Counted from the stretch's first letter, positions 29,757-39,032 are shown. The stretch: 64,000 nt of DNA from Shimia sp. R9_2 (GCF_017743735.1 NZ_JAGHRO010000003.1:418897-482896), one strand, 5' to 3'. Program-made: numbers and translations. The notes: generated by a model from the letters alone, not told the origin.

Positions 29757-31289
29757 ATGATAAAATACCTTTCCGGCGCAGCTCTTTTGAGCGCCTGCCT
29801 CGGCCTTGTGACCACCTCTCCGGCACAGGCCGCCACCCTGATTTACAACACAACCGAAAGCCAAGACGCGCTCGACACCCGATATGGAGGCGCCGTCACA
29901 GCAGAACAGCTCACCGGAAAATACGCCGACTGCACCCTGCTTTATGACGGTGACGTCACGCCTGGTGATCTTCAGAAATTCCAAGCCATTTATGAGTACA
30001 ACGGCCTCCCCGAAGGCGCGCGGCTCTGCCTCAACAGCCGAGGCGGCAGACTTTATGAAGCCCTTTCCATCGTGGATTTCCTGCGCGACTCCTTTGCCGA
30101 TCTGCAAACCTATGTGGCGGAGGATGATCGCTGCGCCTCTGCCTGCTCCACGCTCTTTCTCGCCGGGGCACATACCTTTGAAGGTGAGAGCTACGAAACG
30201 ATTGCGATGCGCGCCATTGCGCCCACCGCCCGACTGGGCGTGCATGCCCCGCGCATTGTTTTGCCAAACTATGGTGAGCTCTATGACGCCGGCGAAGTCG
30301 AAGCCGTCTATGACGACGCCATCCGCGATTCCGCTCTGCTCTTTGCCTTTGCACAAGAGGCTGATGACGAAGGCACCCCCTATCTGACACCTTATCTTTA
30401 CGCGCGCAGCATCGAAACACCGCCACAGGAGATGTACTATCTCACCACCGTGGCCGATGCGCTGTTCTCACAGATCCCCGTCATCGGGATCTCCTATGAC
30501 GTCACGCTGAATACAGATCTGATCACCTCAATATGCCACAACGCCTTCCTGATGGATGACGGCGCTTTCACCTGGTCTTTTGCCCCCACCTGGAAGCCGC
30601 ACAGGCTCGCCTCTTTTGAGGAGTTCTGGCCCAATTTTGTCGAGATTGTTCACAGCACCTATCAACCTGACGCCCCGCCGTTTGCGACCGATGTGCAAAT
30701 CGAGCAAAAAGACGGTGCCATCTACGGGGTTCAGCGTGGCTACCCGGTCGGCGGGCCTTACTTTGCCGAAGACTGCCTGGTGCGCCTGCCCACCTCCGCA
30801 GAGGTTGGGGAAAAAACCAGCTTTGGCTACATTCGGGATGCCTGGGACGCGCGCATTAGCCCTGACATTGAAGTCCGCATCGCCACGCAATACCCACGCG
30901 GCCCCCACAGCCTGCCTCAGCCCGACCATGTCGCCACGCCGTACACCTATTGGCAGTATGAAAGCGAAAACAGCGGGACGGAGCCGCATACCTATCCAAC
31001 CTTGATGCTGTTTCCCATGACCCAGCCTCTTGCGGATCTGCCACGCCTCCCTGCGCCAACCCAAACAACCGAACCCCCAGAAGCCCCACACACGCAACGG
31101 CTCTCCTGCGACGATCTCTGGTTTCACCGCAACCGCATCTTTCATGAAAACGGCTATTGCTTCGCCTCAGAACGCGGCATCGACACATTCGGCAACGAAG
31201 GCTGCTTCACAAAATCCCCCGAACTCTCAGGGCGGGATGCGGAGCTGATGCAAATCATCAAAGCCGGAGAAAAAGAACTCGGATGCTAA
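29757..31289 (+). CDS. Periplasmic ClpP-like protein with a C-terminal YARHG-type domain
   Basis: A 510-residue secreted protein with a signal peptide (residues 1-25, ending AQAA). Residues 88-165 have the ClpP/COG3904 pattern: LCLNSRGGRLYEA (oxyanion-type SRGG), DRCASACSTLFLAGA (Ser128 at the nucleophile position, flanked by Cys126 and Cys130) and a downstream LGVHAPR (His163). The middle (about 180-440) is unfamiliar and acidic/Pro-rich. The last part (about 450-485), CDDLWFHRNRIFHENGYCFAS...FGNEGC, resembles the YARHG domain found at extracytoplasmic protein ends. The combination suggests a periplasmic protease or processing protein, which is inference. It stands alone, divergent from the methyltransferase gene. 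Confidence 0.72.
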   Translation: MIKYLSGAALLSACLGLVTTSPAQAATLIYNTTESQDALDTRYGGAVTAEQLTGKYADCTLLYDGDVTPGDLQKFQAIYEYNGLPEGARLCLNSRGGRLYEALSIVDFLRDSFADLQTYVAEDDRCASACSTLFLAGAHTFEGESYETIAMRAIAPTARLGVHAPRIVLPNYGELYDAGEVEAVYDDAIRDSALLFAFAQEADDEGTPYLTPYLYARSIETPPQEMYYLTTVADALFSQIPVIGISYDVTLNTDLITSICHNAFLMDDGAFTWSFAPTWKPHRLASFEEFWPNFVEIVHSTYQPDAPPFATDVQIEQKDGAIYGVQRGYPVGGPYFAEDCLVRLPTSAEVGEKTSFGYIRDAWDARISPDIEVRIATQYPRGPHSLPQPDHVATPYTYWQYESENSGTEPHTYPTLMLFPMTQPLADLPRLPAPTQTTEPPEAPHTQRLSCDDLWFHRNRIFHENGYCFASERGIDTFGNEGCFTKSPELSGRDAELMQIIKAGEKELGC

Positions 31290-31442
31290 AGCAGTTTGCG
31301 ATTTATGTGAGGCAAGTGGATCGCTTTTTGCGTTCGACCGAAAGGGAGAGGCAGCGAACAAGCGATTCAGCTCAAACGGAAACTGCTATAATCCGCGCGC
31401 GGCGTTTGTCCCAACCTTGTTTTAAGGCACGCGCGCCCCGAC

Positions 31443-31462
31443 TTCTCATTCTTCAAATATCC
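31443..31462. repeat. Copy 1 of a dispersed 20-base intergenic repeat
   Basis: TTCTCATTCTTCAAATATCC is identical to 35115-35134. The match extends upstream to 27 bases with a single difference (CCCCGA then C or A). It lies between a secreted-protein gene and a terminator; a related, diverged stretch is at 41231-41257. Confidence 0.75.
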
Positions 31463-31469
31463 AAAAACA

Positions 31470-31500
31470 AAGGGGACGCCAAAGCGTCCCCTTTTTTATC
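31470..31500 (-). terminator. Terminator after the carboxypeptidase gene
   Basis: Ten-base stem AAGGGGACGC / GCGTCCCCTT around a CAAA loop with T-runs on both sides, so it can act on either strand; it lies 26 bases after the carboxypeptidase stop on the minus strand. Confidence 0.8.
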
Positions 31501-31518
31501 CAACATTTCCCCAAGCGC

Positions 31519-32994
31519 TCACAGCTTGTAGATGTCACCAAACTTCTCTTCCAGATAGGCCAGCAGCGGCTCCCCGCTTGGGGCCATACCCGTGGCATGT
31601 GCGATGGTCGCCGCAGGCTCGCGCAAACCACCGTGCTGCTGCAGGTTTTCGCGCAGCCAGCCTGTGGCAGCAGAGGTATCGCCCTGCGCCAGTTGCGCAT
31701 CCAGATCCGGCACCGCGCGGCGCAGCGCCTCATTCAGGCAGCCCGCATAGACATTGCCCAGCGAATAGGTCGGGAAGTAGCCAAACAGCCCCACCGACCA
31801 ATGCACATCCTGCAATACCCCGTTGGAGGGCTTGTCCACCGCATAGCCAAAATCAGCAGCAAAGCGGTCATTCCAGGCCGCTTCCAGATCATCCACTGCA
31901 AGATCGCCCTGCATCAATGCCCGCTCCAGATCAAAGCGCAGCATGATATGCAGGTTATATTGCACCTCATCCGCCTCGGTGCGGATATAGCCATCATTCA
32001 CCCGGTTCACGGTGCCATAAAACGCCTCCGCGTCAGCAATGCCAAAATCGCCAAATTCCGCCTTCATCTGCTCATAGAGCCAGCCGGTATAGGCGCGCCC
32101 ACGCCCCAGCTGGTTCTCATAAATCCGGCTCTGACTCTCATGCACCCCCATGGAGACCCCATGCCCGATCGGCGTCAGCAGGTAGTCGCGGTGAATGCCC
32201 TGCTCATAGGCGGCATGGCCCACCTCATGAATGGTGGAGTAAAAACAGTTGAACGGATCATTTTCGCTGGTGCGTGTGGTGATGCGCACATCCAGCCCGC
32301 TGCCTGAGCAGAACGGATGGGTCACACAGTCAATGCGCCCGTGGTCAAAATCATAGCCGAAGGATTTTGCCAGTTTGGCGGTCAACGCCATCTGCTTGTC
32401 ACTGGCAAAGGTGCCACTCAGCTTCGCTGGAGCTTCTGCTGCCAGCACCGCCGCGCGCAACGCCACCAGCCGGGGCCGCATCGCGTCAAACATAGCCGCG
32501 ATCTCAGCCGCCGTCATCTCCGGCTCATAGTCGTCAATCATGGCGTCATAGACATCGCCACCGGCCGCCAGCGCCTGCCCTTCCTGACGCTTGAGGTTCA
32601 CAACCTCTTTTAGCGTCGGAAGAAACGCTGCCACATCCTCATCACTGCGCGCCTGTGCCCAGATACCCTGCGCACGGCTGGTGACTTTGGCAATCTCCGC
32701 CGCCAGATCCGCCGGCACTTTGGAGGTGCGCTCAAAGCTCTTTTTGATGTGGCGCAGCTGCGCACGGCCCACATCATTGAGCGTGGCCGGATCAATCTCC
32801 GCCAGCCAGGCGCCCACCTTCGGGTCGGTGCGGCGCGCATGCAACACGCTTTCCATCGCCGCCATCTCTTCGGCCCGCTGCGGCGCAGCCCCTTGTGGCA
32901 TGATCGCTTCCTGATCCCAACCCAGACGCCCGGCCACCTGCCCCAGCGCCTCTGTGGTGTGGCTGAACGCCATCAACTGCTCATATGCAGACAT
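31519..32994 (-). CDS. Carboxypeptidase Taq (M32 metallopeptidase)
   Basis: A 491-residue cytosolic zinc carboxypeptidase of family M32. The active-site helix is STIHEVGHAAYEQG (HExxH with the metal-binding His pair and catalytic Glu), followed by the M32 tract YLLTPIGHGVSMGVHESQSRIYEN, which contains the downstream metal-ligand Glu and the HES motif. Length matches the family (about 490-510). It releases C-terminal residues from peptides. ATG 32994 is chosen over an upstream in-frame start 11 codons earlier. Downstream of ctaA by about 30 bases on the same strand. Confidence 0.95.
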   Translation of the reverse strand: MSAYEQLMAFSHTTEALGQVAGRLGWDQEAIMPQGAAPQRAEEMAAMESVLHARRTDPKVGAWLAEIDPATLNDVGRAQLRHIKKSFERTSKVPADLAAEIAKVTSRAQGIWAQARSDEDVAAFLPTLKEVVNLKRQEGQALAAGGDVYDAMIDDYEPEMTAAEIAAMFDAMRPRLVALRAAVLAAEAPAKLSGTFASDKQMALTAKLAKSFGYDFDHGRIDCVTHPFCSGSGLDVRITTRTSENDPFNCFYSTIHEVGHAAYEQGIHRDYLLTPIGHGVSMGVHESQSRIYENQLGRGRAYTGWLYEQMKAEFGDFGIADAEAFYGTVNRVNDGYIRTEADEVQYNLHIMLRFDLERALMQGDLAVDDLEAAWNDRFAADFGYAVDKPSNGVLQDVHWSVGLFGYFPTYSLGNVYAGCLNEALRRAVPDLDAQLAQGDTSAATGWLRENLQQHGGLREPAATIAHATGMAPSGEPLLAYLEEKFGDIYKL

Positions 32995-33023
32995 GTCTTT
33001 TCCCTCTCTCTCGGGTGAAATCT

Positions 33024-34175
33024 TCAAGCTGCGTCGCGCACCGACGTGGCAACAGGATAATGGCTCAGGAACCGGGCACGCAGGATCAGCGCCACTACGA
33101 GTACCGCCATGATCTGATGGGTGATCGCCACATGCATATGCGCGAATGTCAGCACCGTGACCACGCCCAGCACCATCTGCAAAAACACCGCTGCCAAGAC
33201 CAGATTGAAGGCAAAGCGCGTGGATTTATGCGCAGAGCCCTGCCCCATGCGCCACACCACGATGGCAAAGATCATCAGCAGATAGCCCCAGCTGCGGTGA
33301 ATGAACTGCACCAGACCGGCATTCTCAAAGAAATTGCGCCACGCAGGCTCGATGTAAAACGCATCCGACGGAAACACCTGCCCCGCCATCAGCGGCCAGT
33401 CATTAAACGTCCGCCCCGCATCAATCCCGGCCACCAGCGCACCCAGCAGGATCTGCACAAAGGTCATATGCAAAAGCCCTGTCGACATGGAAAACTGCTT
33501 GGCCTCCTTGCCGCGCCGCGCCTGCATCAGATCGCGCTCGCTGCGCCCCAGCATCAGCACATACCAGCCAATGAACGCGAGGATCAGGAACGCCAGCCCC
33601 AGATGCGTGGCCAGACGATAGCTCGCAACCGTGGTGACCCCTTCACCGGAGGTGACGCCAGAGGCCACCATCCACCAACCAATCGCGCCCTGCAGACCAC
33701 CCAAAGCGCCGATCAGCAACAGCCGCCCAGTCCAGCCCGTCGGGATCTGTCGCGCCAGCGCAAAGCCGGCAAAACCAACCGCCCAGACCAGCCCGATCAC
33801 CCGGCCCAGCTGACGATGGCCCCATTCCCACCAATAGATGACCTTGAAGTCCGCCAGCGTCATCCAGTTGTTCTCAAGCGCCCATTGGTCGATCTGCTTG
33901 TATTTCTCAAACTCGCTCTGCCAGTCGGCTTCATTCATCGGCGGCACAGCCCCGGTCACAGGGCGCCATTCGGTGATCGACAACCCGCTGTCGGTCAGCC
34001 GTGTGAGGCCGCCAACGGCGATCATCACCACCACCAGCGCAAAGAGGATCATCAGCCAGATCCGAATGCCGCGCCGTGCGCCTTTGGCACCGGCATCAAT
34101 CACGCCAACAGCCTTGGGGGCCTCTTTGGGCGCCTCGCTGCCAACCTCTTCAAAAATGCTGCGTTTCTGGCTCAT
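33024..34175 (-). CDS. ctaA: Heme A synthase (COX15/CtaA)
   Basis: A 383-residue inner-membrane enzyme oxidising heme O to heme A for cytochrome c oxidase. Eight membrane helices are visible, with signature regions AVGGLTRLTDSGLSITEWRPVTG, EWGHRQLGRVIGLVW, ATHLGLAF and QFIHRSWGYL plus AHMHVAITHQ; the histidines in these are the heme ligands. The COX15-type length and a short cytoplasmic N-terminus are typical of alphaproteobacteria. The promoter is upstream of 34175, in the gap toward trmJ. Confidence 0.95.
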   Translation of the reverse strand: MSQKRSIFEEVGSEAPKEAPKAVGVIDAGAKGARRGIRIWLMILFALVVVMIAVGGLTRLTDSGLSITEWRPVTGAVPPMNEADWQSEFEKYKQIDQWALENNWMTLADFKVIYWWEWGHRQLGRVIGLVWAVGFAGFALARQIPTGWTGRLLLIGALGGLQGAIGWWMVASGVTSGEGVTTVASYRLATHLGLAFLILAFIGWYVLMLGRSERDLMQARRGKEAKQFSMSTGLLHMTFVQILLGALVAGIDAGRTFNDWPLMAGQVFPSDAFYIEPAWRNFFENAGLVQFIHRSWGYLLMIFAIVVWRMGQGSAHKSTRFAFNLVLAAVFLQMVLGVVTVLTFAHMHVAITHQIMAVLVVALILRARFLSHYPVATSVRDAA

Positions 34176-34293
34176 CGCTGCCTCCTGATATTGCGCGCGA
34201 GCCTAATCCGGCCACACGCGCGCTGCAACCACTCAAGGGGTCCTCAATGGTACGGATAGACTATCTGTTCAGACGTTGAAAAAAGGGCGAAAC

Positions 34294-35037
34294 TCACCCT
34301 TTTTCCTTCCAGCGGACCATCTGTCGCATGACCCCATGCAGCATCTGCACATCCGCGCGTGTCAGCCGCATCCGGCTCCACATATTGCGCAGATTGATCT
34401 TCATGCCCTCAGCCTTCTCTGGCGGGAAGAAGAAACCGGCCGCGTCCAGCCGCTCTTCATAGTGACGCTCCAGCGCCTCCATCTCGGCGTGATTGGCCCA
34501 GTCGGTCTTGGTCATATCCACGCGCTCATGCACAATTTCCGCGCTCTGACGGCGCCATTCATAGGCGGTCAGCAGCACGCATTGCGCCAGATTGAGCGAG
34601 GCATACTCCGGGTTCACCGGCACATTGATGATCGCATTGGCGCGCGCAATGTCCTCATTCTCAAGGCCGGAGCGCTCCGGCCCAAACAGCACCGCCACTT
34701 TCTCGCCGCGCGCAATCATCTCGGCCGCTTGTTTCATCGCCACTTCCGGCGTCACCACAGGTTTCGTCAGCCCGCGCGCCCGCGCCGTGGTGGCAAAGAC
34801 ATAGTGGCAATCCTCAAGCGCCGCCTCTGTGGTTTCGGTCAGAAACGCCGCATCCAGCACCCGCCCCGCACCGGAGGCCATCGCCACCGCGCGCTCATTG
34901 GGCCAGCCATCACGCGGATCCACCACCCGCATCTTATCGAGCCCGAAATTCAGCATCGCGCGCGCCGCGCCACCGATGTTTTCCCCCATCTGCGGGCGCA
35001 CAAGAACAAAGGCAGGCTGCGGTGTGGCGGATGTCAT
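34294..35037 (-). CDS. trmJ: tRNA (cytidine/uridine-2'-O)-methyltransferase TrmJ
   Basis: A 247-residue SPOUT-class methyltransferase that methylates the ribose of tRNA position 32. The start VLVRPQMGENIGGAARAMLNFGL contains the N-x-G-A-A-R RNA-binding tract, and the knot region shows VLFGPERSGLENEDI and VPVNPEYASLNLAQCVLL, the SAM-binding motifs of TrmH/TrmJ enzymes. The long C-terminal extension is the TrmJ-type helical tail. Same strand as ctaA, 118 bases upstream of it. Confidence 0.93.
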   Translation of the reverse strand: MTSATPQPAFVLVRPQMGENIGGAARAMLNFGLDKMRVVDPRDGWPNERAVAMASGAGRVLDAAFLTETTEAALEDCHYVFATTARARGLTKPVVTPEVAMKQAAEMIARGEKVAVLFGPERSGLENEDIARANAIINVPVNPEYASLNLAQCVLLTAYEWRRQSAEIVHERVDMTKTDWANHAEMEALERHYEERLDAAGFFFPPEKAEGMKINLRNMWSRMRLTRADVQMLHGVMRQMVRWKEKG

Positions 35038-35114
35038 GGCACTCTCCGGGGCATCTCATAAGAAAATCTGGCCGCTGATACCGCTCCGGGCGGCTCAAAA
35101 CAACCCACCCCGAA

Positions 35115-35134
35115 TTCTCATTCTTCAAATATCC
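35115..35134. repeat. Copy 2 of a dispersed 20-base intergenic repeat
   Basis: TTCTCATTCTTCAAATATCC, identical to 31443-31462, followed here by CCCGCCGGAGGC. It sits in the gap before the TfoX-like gene. Its palindromic-free composition does not form a hairpin alone. Confidence 0.75.
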
Positions 35135-35204
35135 CCGCCGGAGGCTAAACTCTCTTCCACCAACCCCGAACCACTGCCCGGGAGAATGACACAGGAGAGC
35201 GACA

Positions 35205-35543
35205 ATGGCATATGACGAAGGACACGCCACCCTGATGCGCGAAGAGCTCTTTGACATCATCGGCCACAACACCATCACCGAGAAAAAGATGTTTGGCGGG
35301 CTCTGCTTTCTGCTCAACGGCCATATGGTCTGCGGTGTTCACAAAGACGGCGGCATGGCGCGCATCGGCAAATCCCGCGAGGCCGAGGCGCTGCGGATCG
35401 AAGGCACTGCCCCGCTCTCTTTCACCGGACGCCCCATGGGCGGCCTCATCGATCTGTCAGAGGATCTGCTGGAAGATGACAGCCGCCGCGCCGCCGTGTT
35501 GCGTCTCGCGCTCAAAAACGCCCAAAGCCTTCCGCCCAAATGA
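35205..35543 (+). CDS. TfoX N-terminal domain protein
   Basis: A 112-residue protein consisting of the TfoX/Sxy N-terminal domain alone. The features are the start of the fold with TEKKMFGGLCFLLNGHMVCGVHKDG and the MARIGK strand, followed by FTGRPMGGLIDLS. Full-length TfoX also has a C-terminal helical domain used in competence regulation; its absence means this protein is not expected to be a competence switch. Gene on its own, with a Shine-Dalgarno AGGAGAG upstream of ATG. Confidence 0.88.
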   Translation: MAYDEGHATLMREELFDIIGHNTITEKKMFGGLCFLLNGHMVCGVHKDGGMARIGKSREAEALRIEGTAPLSFTGRPMGGLIDLSEDLLEDDSRRAAVLRLALKNAQSLPPK

Positions 35544-35625
35544 AAACCTGTTTTGCGCAGATGCGCATAGCCAAGCCGCAAAATCCGCGTTATAGCGGCG
35601 CGATCAAGACACGAGGAGCCCGCGC

Positions 35626-36249
35626 ATGGCCGAGACAGAGCTGCCGCAGATCTATCTGATCACCCCGCCAGAGATCGAACTCTCCCGTTTCCCCGATCAA
35701 CTGGCCGCTGTGCTGGACGCAAGCGACATCGCCTGCGTGCGTCTGGCCCTTGCCACACGGGACGAAGACCGCCTGTCACGGGCCGCTGACGCTCTGCGCG
35801 AAGTGGCGCATGCACGCGATGTGGCCATTGTGATCGACGAACATGTGCTGCTGTTTGAGCGTCTGGGACTGGACGGTGTGCATCTCACCGATGCCGCGCG
35901 CTCTGTTGCCAAGACCCGTAAAGAGCTTGGCAAAGACGCCATTGTCGGCGCCTTCTGCGGCGCCTCCAGCCACGAGGGCATGACCGCCGGGGAAAACGGC
36001 GCGGATTATGTAAGCTTCGGCCCCGTCGGCAGCACCCCTCTCGGGGATGGCACGCTGGCGGAAAAAGACCTCTTTGAATGGTGGTCTCAGATGATCGAAG
36101 TGCCGGTTGTCGCCGAAGGCGCGCTGGACACCGACATCATCCGCACCCTTGCGCCTTATACCGATTTCTTTGGCATCGGCGAAGAGATCTGGCGCGCCGA
36201 AGATCCGGTTGCCAAACTCAAAGAGTTCGAAGCCGCCTTTGCCGGCTAA
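35626..36249 (+). CDS. Thiamine phosphate synthase/TenI-like protein
   Basis: A 207-residue TIM-barrel protein of the ThiE/TenI family. Visible are YLITPPEIE, the KTRKELGKDAIVGAFCG and GADYVSFGPVGST strands and the closing PVVAEGALDT tract. Thiamine phosphate synthase joins the pyrimidine and thiazole halves of thiamine; TenI-type paralogues aromatise the thiazole. The substrate loop VHLTDAARS differs from the canonical VHLGQED/HLPQ form, so assignment between ThiE-like and TenI-like is open. It stands in a row with psuK and psuG, with a 66-base gap to psuK. Confidence 0.78.
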   Translation: MAETELPQIYLITPPEIELSRFPDQLAAVLDASDIACVRLALATRDEDRLSRAADALREVAHARDVAIVIDEHVLLFERLGLDGVHLTDAARSVAKTRKELGKDAIVGAFCGASSHEGMTAGENGADYVSFGPVGSTPLGDGTLAEKDLFEWWSQMIEVPVVAEGALDTDIIRTLAPYTDFFGIGEEIWRAEDPVAKLKEFEAAFAG

Positions 36250-36315
36250 ACGCGCACCCAAACCCCTCTGTGCGGGCCAGTACCTTGCTTTGGCCCGCCC
36301 TCCCTGTGAGCTGCC

Positions 36316-37233
36316 ATGACCGCGACATCTGCCACCTCATCCGCCACCCACCCTGACATCCTCTGCATTGGCTCCGTCCTATGGGACATCATTGGCCGCG
36401 CCCCAAGCCACATGCGGCAGGGCTCTGACGTGCCGGGACGGATTTCCCGCCTGCCCGGAGGCGTCGCCTGGAACATCGCCATGACCCTCGCGCGCTTTGG
36501 CCTGCGCCCCGCCGCGCTCTCGGCCATCGGTCAGGATGTGGAAGGCGACGAGCTGATGACCGCCTGCCGCGAAATGGGCGCGATCATGGATTACGTCTAC
36601 CGCTCAGCCGATCTGCCCACCGACACTTATATGGCGGTGGAAGGCAAAAACGGTCTGATCGCCGCAATCGCCGATGCACATTCACTTGAGGCCGCAGGTG
36701 ACAAAATTCTGGCCCCGCTGGAAAACGGCACGCTTGGGTCAGAGGCCGCCCCCTATAGCGGGCTGATTGCGCTCGATGGCAATCTCACCCAGCGTCTGCT
36801 TGATCAGATTGCCCGCAGCCCGCTCTTTGCGGCCGCCGACCTGCGCGTCGCACCTGCCTCTCCGGGCAAGGCCGAACGCTTGATGCCTTTCCTGATGCAT
36901 TCCCGCGCGGTGCTTTACGTGAACCTCGAGGAAGCAGGTTACCTCTGCCAGACCGAGTTCACCTCCTCGGAGGCCGCCGCCGAAGGCCTGCTGGCGCGCG
37001 GCGCCGCCCGCGCCCTTGTGACCGATGGCGGAAACGCCGCGTCAGACGGCACCGCCGAAGGCGTCATCACCCAACAACCGCCCGCCGTTCTGGTGACCCG
37101 TGTCACCGGCGCAGGCGACACTTTCATGGCCGCGCACATCGTGGCCGAATCCCAAGGCGCCAGCCGCGACGAGGCGCTCTCCCGCGCCCTCACCGCTGCC
37201 GCCAAATACGTCTCTGGAGAACACGCCACATGA
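36316..37233 (+). CDS. psuK: Pseudouridine kinase (PfkB family)
   Basis: A 305-residue carbohydrate kinase phosphorylating pseudouridine to pseudouridine 5'-phosphate. PfkB marks are LPGGVAWNIAMTLARFG near residue 50 and the C-terminal VTGAGDTFMAAHI with the catalytic Asp and anion hole GAGD. Its identity as pseudouridine kinase rests on the four-base overlap (ATGA) with psuG immediately downstream, the standard pairing for pseudouridine breakdown. Confidence 0.88.
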   Translation: MTATSATSSATHPDILCIGSVLWDIIGRAPSHMRQGSDVPGRISRLPGGVAWNIAMTLARFGLRPAALSAIGQDVEGDELMTACREMGAIMDYVYRSADLPTDTYMAVEGKNGLIAAIADAHSLEAAGDKILAPLENGTLGSEAAPYSGLIALDGNLTQRLLDQIARSPLFAAADLRVAPASPGKAERLMPFLMHSRAVLYVNLEEAGYLCQTEFTSSEAAAEGLLARGAARALVTDGGNAASDGTAEGVITQQPPAVLVTRVTGAGDTFMAAHIVAESQGASRDEALSRALTAAAKYVSGEHAT

Positions 37234-38132
37234 CCCTGATCACTCTGTCCCCCGAAGTGTCTGAGGCCAAGAAAAACGGCACGCCCATCGTGGCGCTGGA
37301 AAGCACAATCATCACCCACGGCATGCCCTATCCGCAAAACCTCGAGGTGGCGCGTCAGGTGGAAAACGACATCCGTGAAAAAGGCGCTGTGCCGGCCACC
37401 ATGGCCGTGATCGACGGCACCCTGCACGCGGGCCTGACAGATGCGCAGCTCGAAGCGCTCGCACAAGCCAAAGACGTGGCCAAAGTAAGCCGCGCCGATA
37501 TGGCCGTGATCATGGCGCAGGGCCGCACCGGCGCCACCACCGTCGCCGCCACCATGATCGCCGCGCATCTTGCGGGCATCTCCGTCTTTGCCACCGGCGG
37601 CATCGGCGGCGTCCACAAAGGTGCCGAGGAGAGCTTTGACATCTCCGCCGACCTCACCGAGCTGGGCCAAACCCCTGTGACCGTTGTCGCTGCGGGCGCC
37701 AAAGCCATCCTTGATGTGCCCAAAACACTCGAAGTGCTGGAAACCAACGGCGTGCCGGTGATTGCCTATGGCCAGGACAGCTTCCCGGCTTTCTGGTCCG
37801 CGCAGTCTGACCTCGCAGCCCCCCTGCGCATGGATAACGCCGCCGTGATCGCCGCCGCCCACAAAATGCGCGGTGCCATGGGGCTGCCGGGCGGCCAGCT
37901 GGTCGCCAACCCGATTCCCGCCGCCGATGAAATCCCCGCAGCCGAGCTGGCCCCTGTAATCGCGCAAGCCACCCGCGAAGCTGACGAACAGGGCGTCACC
38001 GGTAAAGGCGTCACCCCCTTCCTGCTGCAACGCATCTTTGAGCTCACCGAAGGCCGCTCGCTGGTGGCCAATATCGCGCTTGTGCGCAACAACGCGCGCC
38101 TTGCGGCAGATATTGCCGCCGCGCTGGTCTGA
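37230..38132 (+). CDS. psuG: Pseudouridine-5'-phosphate glycosidase
   Basis: A 300-residue enzyme that reversibly cleaves pseudouridine 5'-phosphate to uracil and ribose 5-phosphate through its Lys and Asp catalytic residues. Signature blocks are VALESTIITHGMPYPQNLEVA, KVSRADMAVIMAQGRTGATTVAAT, VFATGGIGGVHKGAEESFDISADL and GKGVTPFLLQRIFELTEGRSL. It overlaps psuK by ATGA and is likely translated with it. Together they salvage the modified nucleoside from RNA turnover. Confidence 0.96.
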   Translation: MTLITLSPEVSEAKKNGTPIVALESTIITHGMPYPQNLEVARQVENDIREKGAVPATMAVIDGTLHAGLTDAQLEALAQAKDVAKVSRADMAVIMAQGRTGATTVAATMIAAHLAGISVFATGGIGGVHKGAEESFDISADLTELGQTPVTVVAAGAKAILDVPKTLEVLETNGVPVIAYGQDSFPAFWSAQSDLAAPLRMDNAAVIAAAHKMRGAMGLPGGQLVANPIPAADEIPAAELAPVIAQATREADEQGVTGKGVTPFLLQRIFELTEGRSLVANIALVRNNARLAADIAAALV

Positions 38133-38277
38133 CCGCTTTAAAATCTGCCTGCTGAGAAGGCACAAAAACGGCCGCTGCCCCGCGCGGCGGCCACATTCAC
38201 TTGCCCCTAGCGTAAACGTCATTGCAGCCTCTGCCACAAATGCCTAACTAGGTATCAGAATTTGGCAGGACCCACGA

Positions 38278-38985
38278 ATGACGACCCCATTTGACGAAGA
38301 TCCAAACAAACACAAAGTTGGTTTTTTTGGCAGCCTCCGCTCCAGCTTCTTTACGGGCATCGTCGTTATTCTCCCCATCGCGCTGACCATCTGGCTGGTC
38401 TGGACCCTGATCGGCTGGGTCGACGGCTTTGTGCTGCCTCTGGTGCCAAGCACCATCCAGCCGGAGAAATACATCGGCATCAACCTGCGCGGCGTTGGTT
38501 TGATCATCTTCCTGATCTTCACCGTGCTCGTCGGCTGGATCGCCAAAGGCCTCATCGGCCGCTCCCTGATCCGCTACGGCGAAAGCCTGGTGGACCGCAT
38601 GCCCGTCGTGCGCTCGATCTATTCCGGCGTCAAACAGATCGCGGAAACGGTCTTTGCCCAGAGCGAACGCAGCTTTGAAAAAGCCTGCCTGATCGAATAC
38701 CCCCGCCGCGGCATCTGGGCGATTGGCTTTATCTCCACCACCGCCAAAGGCGAGGTCGCGGAGTCTGCGGCCACCACCAACGGCCTTGTCAGCGTCTTTG
38801 TCCCGACAACCCCCAACCCGACCTCCGGCTTCCTGCTGTTCTTCCCCAAGGACGACATCATCGAGCTCGAAATGTCCGTTGAGGATGCCGCCAAACTCGT
38901 GATCTCCGCCGGTCTGGTCTATCCAAACCCCAAAGATCCAAGCGCCCCCGCCGAGGAAGCCTCAAAAAAAAACCGCGCAAGCTAA
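38278..38985 (+). CDS. DUF502 membrane protein
   Basis: A 235-residue membrane protein of the DUF502 family. Two membrane segments lie at about residues 22-47 and 64-88 (GIVVILPIALTIWLVWTLIGW; GVGLIIFLIFTVLVGWIAKG), followed by a conserved cytoplasmic beta-rich domain (PVVRSIYSGVKQIAETVF, VSVFVPTTPNPTSGFLLFFP, MSVEDAAKLVISAGLVYP). The function is unknown; family members are often near outer-membrane or cell-envelope genes. Its last codons run through nine consecutive A, discussed in the findings. ATG start; the next gene begins within about 50 bases. Confidence 0.9.
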   Translation: MTTPFDEDPNKHKVGFFGSLRSSFFTGIVVILPIALTIWLVWTLIGWVDGFVLPLVPSTIQPEKYIGINLRGVGLIIFLIFTVLVGWIAKGLIGRSLIRYGESLVDRMPVVRSIYSGVKQIAETVFAQSERSFEKACLIEYPRRGIWAIGFISTTAKGEVAESAATTNGLVSVFVPTTPNPTSGFLLFFPKDDIIELEMSVEDAAKLVISAGLVYPNPKDPSAPAEEASKKNRAS

Positions 38986-39032
38986 GCGGCTTCCAGAAAA
39001 CACTTCGCGCATCGCTGCTGCTGATCGCCGCC

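Noticed and set aside
38170..38192. GC stem GGCCGC / GCGGCC after psuG with a T-run on the minus strand
   Set aside because: Short stem and no minus-strand gene to end; not convincing as a terminator for psuG because T-run is absent on the plus strand.
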